From Clostridia bacterium (lineage in GTDB: Bacteria; Bacillota; Clostridia; Oscillospirales; Acutalibacteraceae), in NCBI GenBank assembly GCA_017518415.1, contig JAFWVC010000044.1, positions 1-37,916 on the forward strand: 37,916 bases of DNA, given 5' to 3'. Positions 1 through 8,800 of the stretch are shown here, in pieces; the first letter of the stretch is position 1, and the number at the start of each line of letters is the position of its first letter. Position numbers and translations under genes: made by a program. The notes under the pieces were generated by a model that saw only the letters and a program-made list of their open reading frames with translations, was not told the DNA's origin and searched no databases.

Positions 1-22
1 CTGCCAATTCCATCACACCGGC
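1..22 (-). tRNA. tRNA-Leu, 5' end only (gene leaves the window on the left)
   Basis: Read on the minus strand, this segment starts GCCGG and continues into GATGGAATTGGCAG, the acceptor 5' strand and D-arm typical of class II bacterial tRNA-Leu. The rest lies beyond the left edge, so anticodon and folding cannot be checked. A second copy of the same 22 bases, with two mismatches, lies at 214-235. Confidence 0.6.
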
Positions 23-89
23 AAGTGTGCGTTATTAAGTTGTGGTCATCGTGAAAACCGAATCGCCTCAAAAACAGACCGTGGAAATC

Positions 90-113
90 GGAGGTCGATT
101 TGGAGGTCGATTT
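90..113. repeat. Tandem duplication of a 12-base unit
   Basis: GGAGGTCGATTT occurs twice back to back at 90-101 and 102-113, between the two tRNA-Leu 5' ends. Just after it, TCGAAAAA at 113-120 pairs with TTTTTCGA at 127-134. No function is apparent. Confidence 0.7.
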
Positions 114-140
114 CGAAAAAACCGTGTTTTTCGATTTTCA

Positions 141-164
141 AAAACCCAGTAAAATCAAGGGTTT
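141..164 (-). terminator. Weak rho-independent terminator behind the tRNA-Leu remnant
   Basis: On the minus strand AAACCC (164-159) can pair with GGGTTT (147-142), followed by a short T run. The stem is only 6 bp. It lies where the terminator of a minus-strand tRNA transcript starting near 235 would be expected. Confidence 0.3.
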
Positions 165-193
165 CCGGCTCCGGGCGCGGGAAACGGCGAATA

Positions 194-235
194 GGATTTT
201 GAGTCCAGCACGTCTGCCAATTCCATCATTCCGGC
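194..235 (-). pseudogene. Truncated tRNA-Leu 5' half (anticodon loop CTCAAAA)
   Basis: The minus strand from 235 downward reads GCCGGAATGATGGAATTGG and then a D-loop and anticodon arm ending GGACTCAAAATCC, the layout of tRNA-Leu(CAA). Only three of five anticodon-stem pairs form. No T-arm (GGTTCGA-like) and no 3' acceptor strand (TTCCGGC) follow, so this looks like a remnant and not a working tRNA. It could come from gene duplication and decay, or from recombination at the anticodon arm by an element now lost. Confidence 0.55.
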
Positions 236-349
236 TTATAAGCAAATGCTATTATAAACGATGGCCCCGAAAAAATCAACCCCTTTTTTCAAATGAAAAA
301 AACTGCCGGTTTTCCGAAAAAGGCTCTTTTCTTATGGGCGCAAGTGCGC

Positions 350-370
350 TATAATAAAATAGAATATAAT
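350..370 (+). promoter_or_regulatory. Probable hprK operon promoter region (two TATAAT boxes)
   Basis: Two perfect -10 boxes, TATAAT at 350-355 and at 365-370, lie 39-59 bases upstream of the hprK start. The first has the context CTATAATAAAAT, also seen before pfkA. The -35 region at 17-bp spacing (TTTTCT, 327-332) is poor, so which box is used is unclear. Confidence 0.5.
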
Positions 371-408
371 CTTTTTTGTGCGCTATATTATGGTAGGAGG
401 ATACGTGC

Positions 409-1380
409 ATGCAAAAGACTTACACCGTCACGCTGGACAAAATCATCGGAGACTCCGGCTTGAAAGAGGTTTATCTGCCCAAGCCGGCGGAGGAGATCCT
501 CGTTTCCAGCACCGACGTCAACCGGCCCGGTCTGCCGCTGGCCGGCTATATGGAATATTTTGACGACTCCCGCATCCAGATCCTCGGCAATACCGAGTAC
601 GGCTTCCTCAACGACATGACGGAGGAGCAGCGGGCCGCCCGGCTGGACGAGCTGGTCGCCCGGCATCCGCCGGCCGTCGTCGTCACGAGCGATCTTGACA
701 TTTTGCCGGCGCTGCGGGCCGCCTGCGAAAAATATCAGGTGGCGCTGCTGCACACCAACGACACCACGTCCCGCTTTATGGCGTCGCTCATCGCCTTCCT
801 CAACGTGCAGCTGGCGCCCCGGCTGACGCGGCACGGCGTATTCGTCGAGGTGTACGGCGAGGGTATTTTCATCACGGGGGACAGCGGCGTCGGTAAAAGC
901 GAGACCGCGATCGAGCTGATCAAGCGCGGCCACCGGCTGGTCGCGGACGACGCGGTGGAGATCCGGCGCGTATCCTCCAAAACGCTGGTCGGCTCCGCAC
1001 CGGACAATATCCGGCATTTTATGGAGCTGCGCGGCGTGGGCATCGTCAACGCCAGCCGCATCTTCGGCATGGGCTCGGTCAAGGTCACCGAGAAGATCGA
1101 CATGGTCATCCAGCTGGAACTGTGGGACAGCCAGAAGGTGTACGACCGCATGGGCCTGACCAATGAGTATACCGAGATCCTCGGCATCACGGTGCCTACT
1201 CTGGTCATCCCGGTCAAACCGGGGCGCAACCTGGCCATCATCATTGAGGTGGCCGCCATCAACAACCGCCAGAAAAAGATGGGGTACAACGCCGCCCAGG
1301 AACTGATGGCACAACTGGGCATGGAGCCGGAAGCCCCTCGCGAGGTCAAGCCCGCCGCGATGGACTGGAATAAATATTAA
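409..1380 (+). CDS. hprK: HPr kinase/phosphorylase
   Basis: Bifunctional enzyme that phosphorylates HPr on Ser46 and removes that phosphate, the sensor for CcpA-type carbon catabolite repression in Firmicutes. The 323-residue length is normal. Visible features are the N-terminal HPrK domain, the HGVFVEVYG strand that precedes the nucleotide site, a Walker A loop GDSGVGKS at residues 157-164, and the signature region LRGVGIVNASRIFGMG. The ATG at 409 is preceded by TAGGAGG (394-400), which fixes the start. It is the first gene of a plus-strand operon with the PHP remnant, glucokinase, murB, rapZ, whiA and dnaE, so carbon sensing sits with glucose phosphorylation. The cytosolic role follows from the family. 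Confidence 0.96.
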   Translation: MQKTYTVTLDKIIGDSGLKEVYLPKPAEEILVSSTDVNRPGLPLAGYMEYFDDSRIQILGNTEYGFLNDMTEEQRAARLDELVARHPPAVVVTSDLDILPALRAACEKYQVALLHTNDTTSRFMASLIAFLNVQLAPRLTRHGVFVEVYGEGIFITGDSGVGKSETAIELIKRGHRLVADDAVEIRRVSSKTLVGSAPDNIRHFMELRGVGIVNASRIFGMGSVKVTEKIDMVIQLELWDSQKVYDRMGLTNEYTEILGITVPTLVIPVKPGRNLAIIIEVAAINNRQKKMGYNAAQELMAQLGMEPEAPREVKPAAMDWNKY

Positions 1381-1397
1381 GGAGTTTTTATATCGTT

Positions 1398-2128
1398 ATG
1401 TCAAAAGAGCTTTCCGCCGTCGCGGCGGATTTTCACACCCATACCAGTGCCTCGGCGCACGCATACAGCACGCTGTACGAGAACCTGACCGTCGCCCGGC
1501 AGCGGGGGCTGCTGGCTGTCGCGATGACCGACCACGGTATCGCCATTCCGGACTCGCCGCATATCTGGCATTTCCGTAACCAGAAGTGCCTGCCGAAGCA
1601 GGTGGAAGGCGTGCGGCTGCTGCGCGGGGTGGAGGCCAACGTGCTGGACGATCACGGCCTGATCGACATGCCCGCCGACACGCTGGATATGCTGGATATC
1701 GTGGTCGCGTCGATGCATACCGAACCATGCACCCCGGCGACCGGGAGTATATGACCGCCGCCTGGCTGGCCGTCGCGGCCAACCCGCTGGTGGATATCAT
1801 CGGCCATTGCGGCACGGACAAATACGCTTTCGACTACGAGCGGGTGATCCCGGAGTTCGGCCGGTGCGGCAAGGTCGTGGAAATCAACGAGAGCTCCTTT
1901 TCCTGCCGGGCGCCCTCCATTCCGCACTGCCGCACCATCCTGCAACTGTGCAAAAAGCACGGCGTGCGGGTCACGCTCGATTCGGACGCGCACTTCTGCA
2001 CCGCCGTGGGCGCCGTGCCGCGTTCGCTGCAATTACTGCGGGAGGAGGATTTCCCGACCGAGCTGGTCGTCAACGCCGGCCGGGAGCAGCTGGACGCTTA
2101 TTTCAGCGAGAAAGGCATCGAGTGGTGA
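1398..2128 (+). pseudogene. PHP-domain phosphoesterase (YcdX-like), frameshifted
   Basis: Two reading frames together encode one full PHP protein of about 243 residues. The first (from ATG 1398, with AAGGAG upstream) has the metal-binding DFHTHTSAS and MTDHG motifs and stops at 1754. The second frame continues with IGHCGTDKY, VVEINESSF and LDSDAHF up to 2128. The frames meet near CCCC at 1732-1735: one extra C there would restore a continuous HTEPCTPGDREYM. This is therefore a one-base deletion, either a real mutation or a sequence error in a short homopolymer. Relatives are trinuclear-metal phosphatases of unknown substrate. The neighbours keep tight operon spacing, which argues that the frameshift is recent or an artefact. 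Confidence 0.85.
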
Positions 2129-3090
2129 ACAAAATGAAACGCATCGGTATCGATCTAGGCGGCACCAACATCGCCGCCGGCGTATGGGACGACGACTCCG
2201 GGCGGCTTTTGTCCAAGATGTCGCGCAAAACGCGGCTGCCCCGCCCGGCGGAGGAGATCATGCAGGACATGGCCGCCGCCGCGCAGGAGGCGCTGGCCGC
2301 CGCCGGCCTGACTGCGGCCGACGCGGCTTCGCTCGGCGTCGGCTGCCCGGGCACCTGTAACCTCGACACCGGCGTGGTGGAGTACGCCAACAACCTGCAA
2401 TTCAAGCAGGTGCCTCTGCGGCAGCGGCTGCAGGAGCTGACCGGTCTGCCGGTTTTTCTGGAAAACGACGCTAACGCCGCGGCCCTCGGCGAAGCGGTGG
2501 CCGGCGCCGCGCGCGGCGCCGAAAACTGCGTGTGTATCACGCTGGGCACCGGCGTGGGCGGCGGCATTCTGATCGGCGGGAAAATATACAACGGCTATAA
2601 TTTTGCCGGCGCCGAGTTGGGGCATATCGTCATCGTCGTCGACGGGGAAGCGTGCACCTGCGGCCGCCGCGGCTGCTGGGAGGCGTACGCCTCCGCCACC
2701 GCTTTGATCCGGCAGACCCGGGCGGCCATGCAGCAGCACCCCGACAGCCTGCTGTGGCAATGGGCGCCGACCCTTGACGCCGTCAACGGCCGCACCGCCT
2801 TTGACGCTATGCGCGCCGGCGACGCCGTCGGCAAACAGGTCGTGGACCGGTATATTTACTATATCGCCTGCGGGCTGATCAACGTCGTCAACATCTTCCA
2901 GCCGGAGGTCCTGTGCATCGGCGGCGGTATCTGCCACGAAGGTGAGACGCTGCTCGCGCCGTTGCGCCGGTACATCGAGCAGGAACGGTACAGCAAATAC
3001 AGCGCCCGGCAGACCCGGCTGACGGTTGCCTCCCTCGGCAACGACGCCGGCATCATCGGCGCCGCGGTGCTGGCTTTGCATCAAGGCTGA
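2125..3090 (+). CDS. glcK: ROK-family glucokinase
   Basis: ATP-dependent sugar kinase, probably phosphorylating glucose to glucose-6-phosphate in the cytosol. ROK features appear in order: the phosphate-binding DLGGTN near the N-terminus, ENDANAAALGEA with the catalytic Asp, TLGTGVGGG, the substrate motif ELGH, and the zinc site CTCGRRGCWE (residues about 174-183 counted from ATG 2134). The GTG at 2125 overlaps the stop of the PHP gene (GTGA) and has a GAGAAAGG sequence at usable distance. The ATG at 2134 (318 residues) is the alternative and is too far from that site. The reading frame is open far upstream, but that part is a shadow of the PHP gene. Sugar specificity is inferred from family and context. 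Confidence 0.9.
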   Translation: MNKMKRIGIDLGGTNIAAGVWDDDSGRLLSKMSRKTRLPRPAEEIMQDMAAAAQEALAAAGLTAADAASLGVGCPGTCNLDTGVVEYANNLQFKQVPLRQRLQELTGLPVFLENDANAAALGEAVAGAARGAENCVCITLGTGVGGGILIGGKIYNGYNFAGAELGHIVIVVDGEACTCGRRGCWEAYASATALIRQTRAAMQQHPDSLLWQWAPTLDAVNGRTAFDAMRAGDAVGKQVVDRYIYYIACGLINVVNIFQPEVLCIGGGICHEGETLLAPLRRYIEQERYSKYSARQTRLTVASLGNDAGIIGAAVLALHQG

Positions 3091-3105
3091 AAAGGAGGCC
3101 CGGCT

Positions 3106-4032
3106 TTGGATCTCGAAAAGTTTGAAGCGTTTGTACGCAAAATGGGCTGCCGGGTACAGCACGCCCAGCCGCTGGCCGATTTTACCGCCTTCCGCATCGG
3201 CGGCCCGGCCGAACTGGTCGTGACCATCCCGAACGAAGCGGCGGCCACCCTGATTGTCGCCGCCTGCCGCATCCGGGGGATCCCGTTTTTCTTCCTGGGC
3301 AACGGCAGTAACCTGCTGTGCGCCGACGAAGGCCTCGCCGGCGTTATCCTGCGGCTGGAGGGCCGGCTGCACACCCCCGTATGCCGGGAGCAGATCCTTT
3401 CCTGCACCGCCGGGATCCCGCTGCAGCGCGCCTGCCGCACGGCCCAGCAGAACGGACTGGCCGGGCTGGAGTTTGCCTTCGGCATTCCCGGGTCGGTCGG
3501 CGGCGCCGTGTTTATGAATGCCGGCGCCTACGGCGGGCAAATCGCCGACGTGCTGCAGAAAGCGCTGCTGCTTTCGCCGGACGGCACCCTGCGGGAGGCT
3601 TCCGGCGAAGAATTGGAGATGACCTACCGTCACACCGCGCTGATGGACAGCGGAGAGATCGTTCTGCGGGCGGATTTCGCCTTGCAGCCGGATGATCCCG
3701 AGGCCGTCCGGCAGCGGATGGACGACATTCTGGCGCGGCGGCAGCAGAAGCAGCCGCTGGAATATCCCAGCGCCGGCAGCTTTTTCAAACGCCCGCAGGG
3801 CGCCTTTGCCGGCGAGCTGATCGAACGCTGCGGTTTTAAGGGCGCTTTTGTCGGCGGCGCGCAGGTCAGCGAAAAGCACGCCGGTTTTATCATCAACCGC
3901 GGCGGCGCGACCTGCCGCGACGTATTGGAACTGGCGCACCGCGTACGGCAGGGCGTGGCCGAACAGACCGGCTTTGTTCTGGAACCGGAGGTGCGTCTGG
4001 TAGGAGGAGTGGATTGGCCGTGGAACTGCTGA
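3106..4032 (+). CDS. murB: UDP-N-acetylenolpyruvoylglucosamine reductase
   Basis: FAD- and NADPH-dependent reductase making UDP-MurNAc, the second committed step of peptidoglycan precursor synthesis. The 308-residue protein shows the FAD-binding GNGSNLL, the IPGSVGGAVFMNAGAYGG region, the YRHT stretch that carries the catalytic Arg, SAGSFFKRP with the proton-donor Ser, and a C-terminal EPEVRLVG with the conserved Glu. The compact C-terminal half resembles the type II enzymes of Gram-positives. The start is TTG at 3106, 7 bases after AAAGGAGG; no better start exists nearby. The 3' end overlaps rapZ by 19 bases, so the two are translationally linked. Confidence 0.95.
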   Translation: MDLEKFEAFVRKMGCRVQHAQPLADFTAFRIGGPAELVVTIPNEAAATLIVAACRIRGIPFFFLGNGSNLLCADEGLAGVILRLEGRLHTPVCREQILSCTAGIPLQRACRTAQQNGLAGLEFAFGIPGSVGGAVFMNAGAYGGQIADVLQKALLLSPDGTLREASGEELEMTYRHTALMDSGEIVLRADFALQPDDPEAVRQRMDDILARRQQKQPLEYPSAGSFFKRPQGAFAGELIERCGFKGAFVGGAQVSEKHAGFIINRGGATCRDVLELAHRVRQGVAEQTGFVLEPEVRLVGGVDWPWNC

Positions 4033-4880
4033 TTGTTACCGGTGCGTCCGGCTCGGGCAAATCGCGCGCGGTCGACGCGTTGGAGGACCTGGGTTTTTAC
4101 TGTGTGGACAATATGCCCCCGAACCTGCTGCCCACCTTTGCGCAGCTGATCCTGCAATCTCAGGGCAAGCTGTCCCGGGTGGCGCTGGTGATCGACGTGC
4201 GCAGCGGCCGGTGGTTCGACAGCCTGACCGACAGCCTGGAACAGTTTGAGGCGCAGGGCCTGACGTATAAAATCCTGTATCTGGAATGCGACGACCGCGT
4301 GCTGGCGCTGCGTTTTAAGGAGACGCGGCGGCAGCATCCGCTCGCCGGCGCCGGGGACACCCCGCTCGACCAGGCGCTTGCCGCGGAACGGCAGTTGCTG
4401 CGCCCGCTGCGCAGCCGGGCCGATTATCTGATCGACACCTCGCAGCTTTCCCCGGCGCAGCTGCGTGAGCGCGTCGTGGCCCTGTTCGGTGAAAGCGAAC
4501 ACAGCGGTCTGGTCGTACATTGCTGCTCGTTCGGCTTCAAATACGGCCTGCCGTCCGAAGCGGATCTGGTGTTCGACGTGCGCTGTCTGCCCAATCCGTT
4601 TTACGTCGACGCGCTGCGCCACAAGACCGGCCTGGATGCGGACGTGCGCGCGTATGTGTTGGAATCCGACCGTTCGCAGGGCTTTCTGCAGCGCCTGTAC
4701 GCCCTGCTTGACTATATGCTGCCGCTGTATCAGCAGGAGGGCAAAAGCCAGCTGGTCATCGCCGTGGGCTGCACCGGCGGCAAACACCGCTCGGTCACGA
4801 TGGCCGAGATGGTTTTCCGGCATCTGTCGGCCGCGGGATACCGCGTGACCGTCAATCATCGCGATATCGTCAAACCGTAA
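4014..4880 (+). CDS. rapZ: RapZ/YvcJ P-loop nucleotide-binding protein
   Basis: Member of the RapZ (YvcJ) family, which binds nucleotides and, in Escherichia coli, guides RNase E to small RNAs controlling glucosamine-6-phosphate synthase; in Gram-positives the role is less clear. The 288 residues include Walker A GASGSGKS at 10-17, FYCVDNMPPNLLP, the VIDVRSG strand, and the conserved C-terminal domain with FGFKYGLP, DVRCLPNP and GCTGGKHRSV. The TTG at 4014 lies about 5 bases after AGGAGGAG within murB; GTG 4020 is possible. The usual neighbour yvcK is absent, and whiA follows after 23 bases. Confidence 0.94.
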   Translation: MAVELLIVTGASGSGKSRAVDALEDLGFYCVDNMPPNLLPTFAQLILQSQGKLSRVALVIDVRSGRWFDSLTDSLEQFEAQGLTYKILYLECDDRVLALRFKETRRQHPLAGAGDTPLDQALAAERQLLRPLRSRADYLIDTSQLSPAQLRERVVALFGESEHSGLVVHCCSFGFKYGLPSEADLVFDVRCLPNPFYVDALRHKTGLDADVRAYVLESDRSQGFLQRLYALLDYMLPLYQQEGKSQLVIAVGCTGGKHRSVTMAEMVFRHLSAAGYRVTVNHRDIVKP

Positions 4881-4903
4881 CACCCGAAAGGGGGCCGAAC
4901 CGT

Positions 4904-5803
4904 ATGTCCTTTGCCACACAGGTCAAAGCCGAGCTGGCCGCCGTCCGGCCGGCTTTGCCGTGCTGCCGCAAAGCGCAGGCATACGGGATGGCGCAGGGCG
5001 GCCACGCGTTCGGGTACGCCGGCATCTCGCTGCAGACGGAAAGCGCCGCCATCGCCGCGCTGTACGCCGAACTGCTGCAGCAGGTATGCGGCTGCGGCCC
5101 GCTGGTGCGGCAGCCGCCGGCCGGCGTGCGCGGGTTTCACCTCGTCACGGCCGATCCGGCGGATCACCGCCGGATCTTCGATACCTTCGGCCATACCGGG
5201 CGGGAGGTCAGCCTGCGGCTGAACCGCGCCAACCTGGAATGCGAACAATGCGCCGCCGCGTATCTGCGGGGGTTGTTTTTGTCCTGCGGTACCGTTACCA
5301 GCCCGGAACGCGGCTATCATCTGGAGTTCTGCGTCCCTTACTACAACCTCAGCCGCGATCTGCCGCCGCTGTTCGCCGAGTGCGGGCTGCACGTGCGCAC
5401 GGTGCGCCGCAAGGGCGATTACGTGCTGTACTTCAAAGAAAGCGAGCAGATCGAGGACTGCCTGACGTTCATGGGCGCCGTCGGCGCCACGCTGGAACTG
5501 ATGAACGTCAAGATGGTCAAGGATATCCGCAACAAGACCAACCGCGTGATCAACTGCGAAAACGCCAACATCGGCAAAACGGCCGCGGCCGCGGCCGCCC
5601 AGCTGGCGGCGGTGCGGCATATCATACAGGCCACCGGCGGGCTGGATGCGCTGCCGCCCGAGCTGCGCGAGGTGGCGCGGCTGCGGCAGGATAACCCGGA
5701 TATGTCGCTGCGGGAACTGGGAGAAGCGCTGGATCCGCCCGTGAGCCGGTCCGGCGTCTACCATCGGATCCACCGGATCCTTGCCTTTGCGCAGGAGGTC
5801 TGA
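4904..5803 (+). CDS. whiA: DNA-binding protein WhiA
   Basis: Conserved Gram-positive protein with a degenerate LAGLIDADG homing-endonuclease-like N-terminal domain and a C-terminal helix-turn-helix. It is linked to sporulation and division control in actinobacteria and to cell division and chromosome segregation in Bacillus. At 299 residues the length is normal. The N-terminus MSFATQVKAEL and the C-terminal segment with MSLRELGEAL and PVSRSGVYHR (the HTH) are clear. ATG 4904 follows AAAGGGGG. The 3' end carries the AGGAGG that serves as ribosome binding site of dnaE, only 2 bases away. Confidence 0.93.
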   Translation: MSFATQVKAELAAVRPALPCCRKAQAYGMAQGGHAFGYAGISLQTESAAIAALYAELLQQVCGCGPLVRQPPAGVRGFHLVTADPADHRRIFDTFGHTGREVSLRLNRANLECEQCAAAYLRGLFLSCGTVTSPERGYHLEFCVPYYNLSRDLPPLFAECGLHVRTVRRKGDYVLYFKESEQIEDCLTFMGAVGATLELMNVKMVKDIRNKTNRVINCENANIGKTAAAAAAQLAAVRHIIQATGGLDALPPELREVARLRQDNPDMSLRELGEALDPPVSRSGVYHRIHRILAFAQEV

Positions 5804-5805
5804 CG

Positions 5806-8800
5806 ATGGCTTTTGTACATTTGCACGTGCACAGTGAATACAGCCTGCTGGACGGAGCCTGCCGCATCCACGACCTGGTCGACCGGGTCAAGGCGTTGGG
5901 GCAGACCGCCGTCGCCGTGACCGATCATGGCGTGATGTACGGGCTGGTAGACTTTTACAAGGCCGCCAAAGCGGCCGGCATCAAACCGATCCTCGGGTGC
6001 GAGGCGTACGTTGCGCCCCGCCGCCGGACCGATAAGGAACACGGCCTCGACAGCGAATACACCCATCTGGTGCTGCTGTGTGAAAACGAGACCGGCTACC
6101 GCAACCTGACCAAACTGATCTCCGCCGGCTTTATTGAGGGCTTTTATACCAAGCCTCGCATCGATTGGGAACTGCTGACCCGGTACCACGAGGGGCTGAT
6201 CGCCCTGTCCGCCTGCCTGGCCGGCGCCGTGCCCAAGGCGATTTTGCGGGGGGACTATGCCGCGGCCCGGCAAACGGCGGCGCAGCTGCGCGACCTGTTC
6301 GGGCGGGACAACTTTTTCCTGGAGATGCAGGACCACGGCCTGCCGGAGCAGGCACAGGTCAACCGGGATTTGCGGCGTCTGTCGCGGGAGCTGGATATCC
6401 CGCTGTGCTGTACCAACGACGTCCACTACGTCACCCGGGAGGACGCCCCGGTGCAGAAGGCGCTGGTGTGCATCGGCACCGCCACCACCCTCGACCAGCC
6501 CAGCAGTATGGCGCTGCCGGGCGACGAGTTTTATCTGAAATCCGAAGAAGAGATGGCGCAGCGCTTTCCCGACGACCCGGAAGCGTTGGAAAACACCGCC
6601 CTCATCGCGCAGCGCTGCTGCGTGGATTTTACCTTCGGCCACACCCAGCTGCCCCGCTTCACGCCGCCCGACGGCGAAGAGCCCTGCGCGTATTTCGAGC
6701 GGCTCTGCCGGGAGGGGATGGCCCGCCTGTACGGCGATACGCCGGACCCGGCCGTCATCGACCGGCTGGAATACGAAATGCGCACCGTCCGGCAGATGGG
6801 TTACGTCGAGTATTACCTGATCGTGCGGGATTTTGTACAGTATGCCAAAACGCACGATATCCCGGTCGGTCCGGGGCGCGGCTCCGGCGCCGGCAGCCTG
6901 TGCGCGTACTGCATCGGCATCACCGGCATCGATCCGCTGCGGTACGACCTGCTGTTTGAGCGCTTCCTTAATCCGGAACGCGTCAGCATGCCGGATTTTG
7001 ACATCGATTTCTGTTACGAAAAGCGGCAGCAGGTCATCGATTACGTGATCGGCCGCTACGGGGCCGATCACGTCGCGCAGATCGTCACCTTCGGGACGAT
7101 GGCGGCGCGCGCTGCCGTGCGGGATATCGGGCGGGTGCTGTCGATGCCTTACGCCGATGTGGACCGGGTGGCCAAGCAGATCCCGTGGGAGCTGCACATC
7201 ACGCTCGACAAAGCGCTGGCCCAGAGCAAAACGCTGCGCGACCTTTATCAGGGCGATCCGGCGGTGCGCCGGCTGATCGATTACGCCAAAAAGGTGGAGG
7301 GCATGCCCCGCCACGCCTCCACCCACGCGGCCGGCGTCGTCATTACCGACAAGCCGGTGGCCGAATACGTGCCGCTGTGCGTCAACGGCGACCTGATCGC
7401 CACGCAGTACACCATGACGACGCTGGAAGAGCTGGGCCTGCTGAAAATGGATTTTCTGGGCCTGCGCAACCTGACGGTGATCGATCAGGCGCAGCAATTG
7501 ATCCGGCGGCGGGAACCGGCGTTCGACATTGAAAAAATCCCGCTCGACCACCCGGCCGTATACAAAATGCTGTCGCAGGGCAACGGAGAGGGCGTGTTCC
7601 AGTTCGAATCCTCCGGCATGAAGCGGGTATTGTCCCAGTTGCGGCCGGACAAGCTGGAGGACCTGATCGCCGTGATCTCGCTGTACCGGCCCGGTCCGAT
7701 GGATTCCATCCCGAAATACATCTACAACCGCCAGCATCCGGACCAGATCCGGATGGCGCACCCGCTGCTGGCGCCCATTTTGTCGGTCACCAACGGCTGT
7801 ATCGTGTATCAGGAGCAGGTCATGCAGATTTTCCGCACGCTGGCCGGGTATTCGCTCGGCCGGGCGGATATCGTGCGGCGGGCCATGTCCAAAAAGAAGC
7901 ACGACGTCATGCAGAAAGAGCGGGAGATCTTCCTGCACGGGCTGGTCAACGAAGACGGCGTGCGCGTGGTGGACGGGTGCCTGTTCCGGGGCATCCCGCA
8001 GCCGGTTGCCGAGGAGATTTTTGAAGAGATGTCCTCCTTCGCGTCCTATGCGTTCAACAAATCCCACGCGGCGGCGTATGCGCTGATCTCCTACCGCACC
8101 GCCTACCTGAAATGTCTGTACCCTTGTGAATATATGGCCGCTCTGCTGACCAACGCCATGTACGGCGGCCGGCTGATCGAATATATCGGCGAGTGCGAGC
8201 GGTTGGGTCTGGCGGTCGATCCGCCCGACGTCAACCACAGCGCCGCCGCCTTTACGGCGGAAAACGGGAGGATCCGCTTCGGCCTGCTGGCCGTGCGCAA
8301 CCTCGGCCGCAATTTGATCGACGCGCTTGTGCGCGAGCGGGAGAGCGGCGGGCCTTTTACGTCGTTTTACGATTTTTGCCGCCGTATGAACCCGCACAGG
8401 GAATGGAACCGCCGCGCGTGCGAGAGCCTGATCCGCTGCGGGGCGCTCGACGGGTTGGACGCCAACCGCCGGCAGATGCTCACCGTGTACGGCCCCTGGG
8501 CGGACCAGCTGGACGCTGACGCCCGGCGCGATCTGGACGGGCAGTTGGGTTTTGACGACCTGGGCGGCGCCGGCCGGAGCCATGCACCGCAGCTGCCGGA
8601 TCTGCCGGAGTTTTCCGCCGCCGAACGGCTGGCAATGGAAAAAGAAGTCGCCGGCCTGTATCTGACCGGCAACCCGCTGCAAGCCTACCGGGCGGAAGCT
8701 GCCGCCTGCGGCGCCGTACCGATCCGCTTGCTGTTGCAAACCGATGATCCGGATACGCCGGAGGATGACGCGACGGTGCGCGTGCTCGGCCAGGTGACGG

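Noticed and set aside
100..354. 84-codon open frame upstream of hprK
   Set aside because: It runs through the tRNA-Leu remnant, a tandem repeat and the approach to the promoter, has no ribosome binding site, and its composition is AT-rich and unlike the genes here.
1398..2128. Programmed ribosomal frameshift in the PHP gene
   Set aside because: No slippery heptamer, stimulatory Shine-Dalgarno or downstream structure is evident at the junction, and the family is not known to use recoding. A simple base loss explains it.
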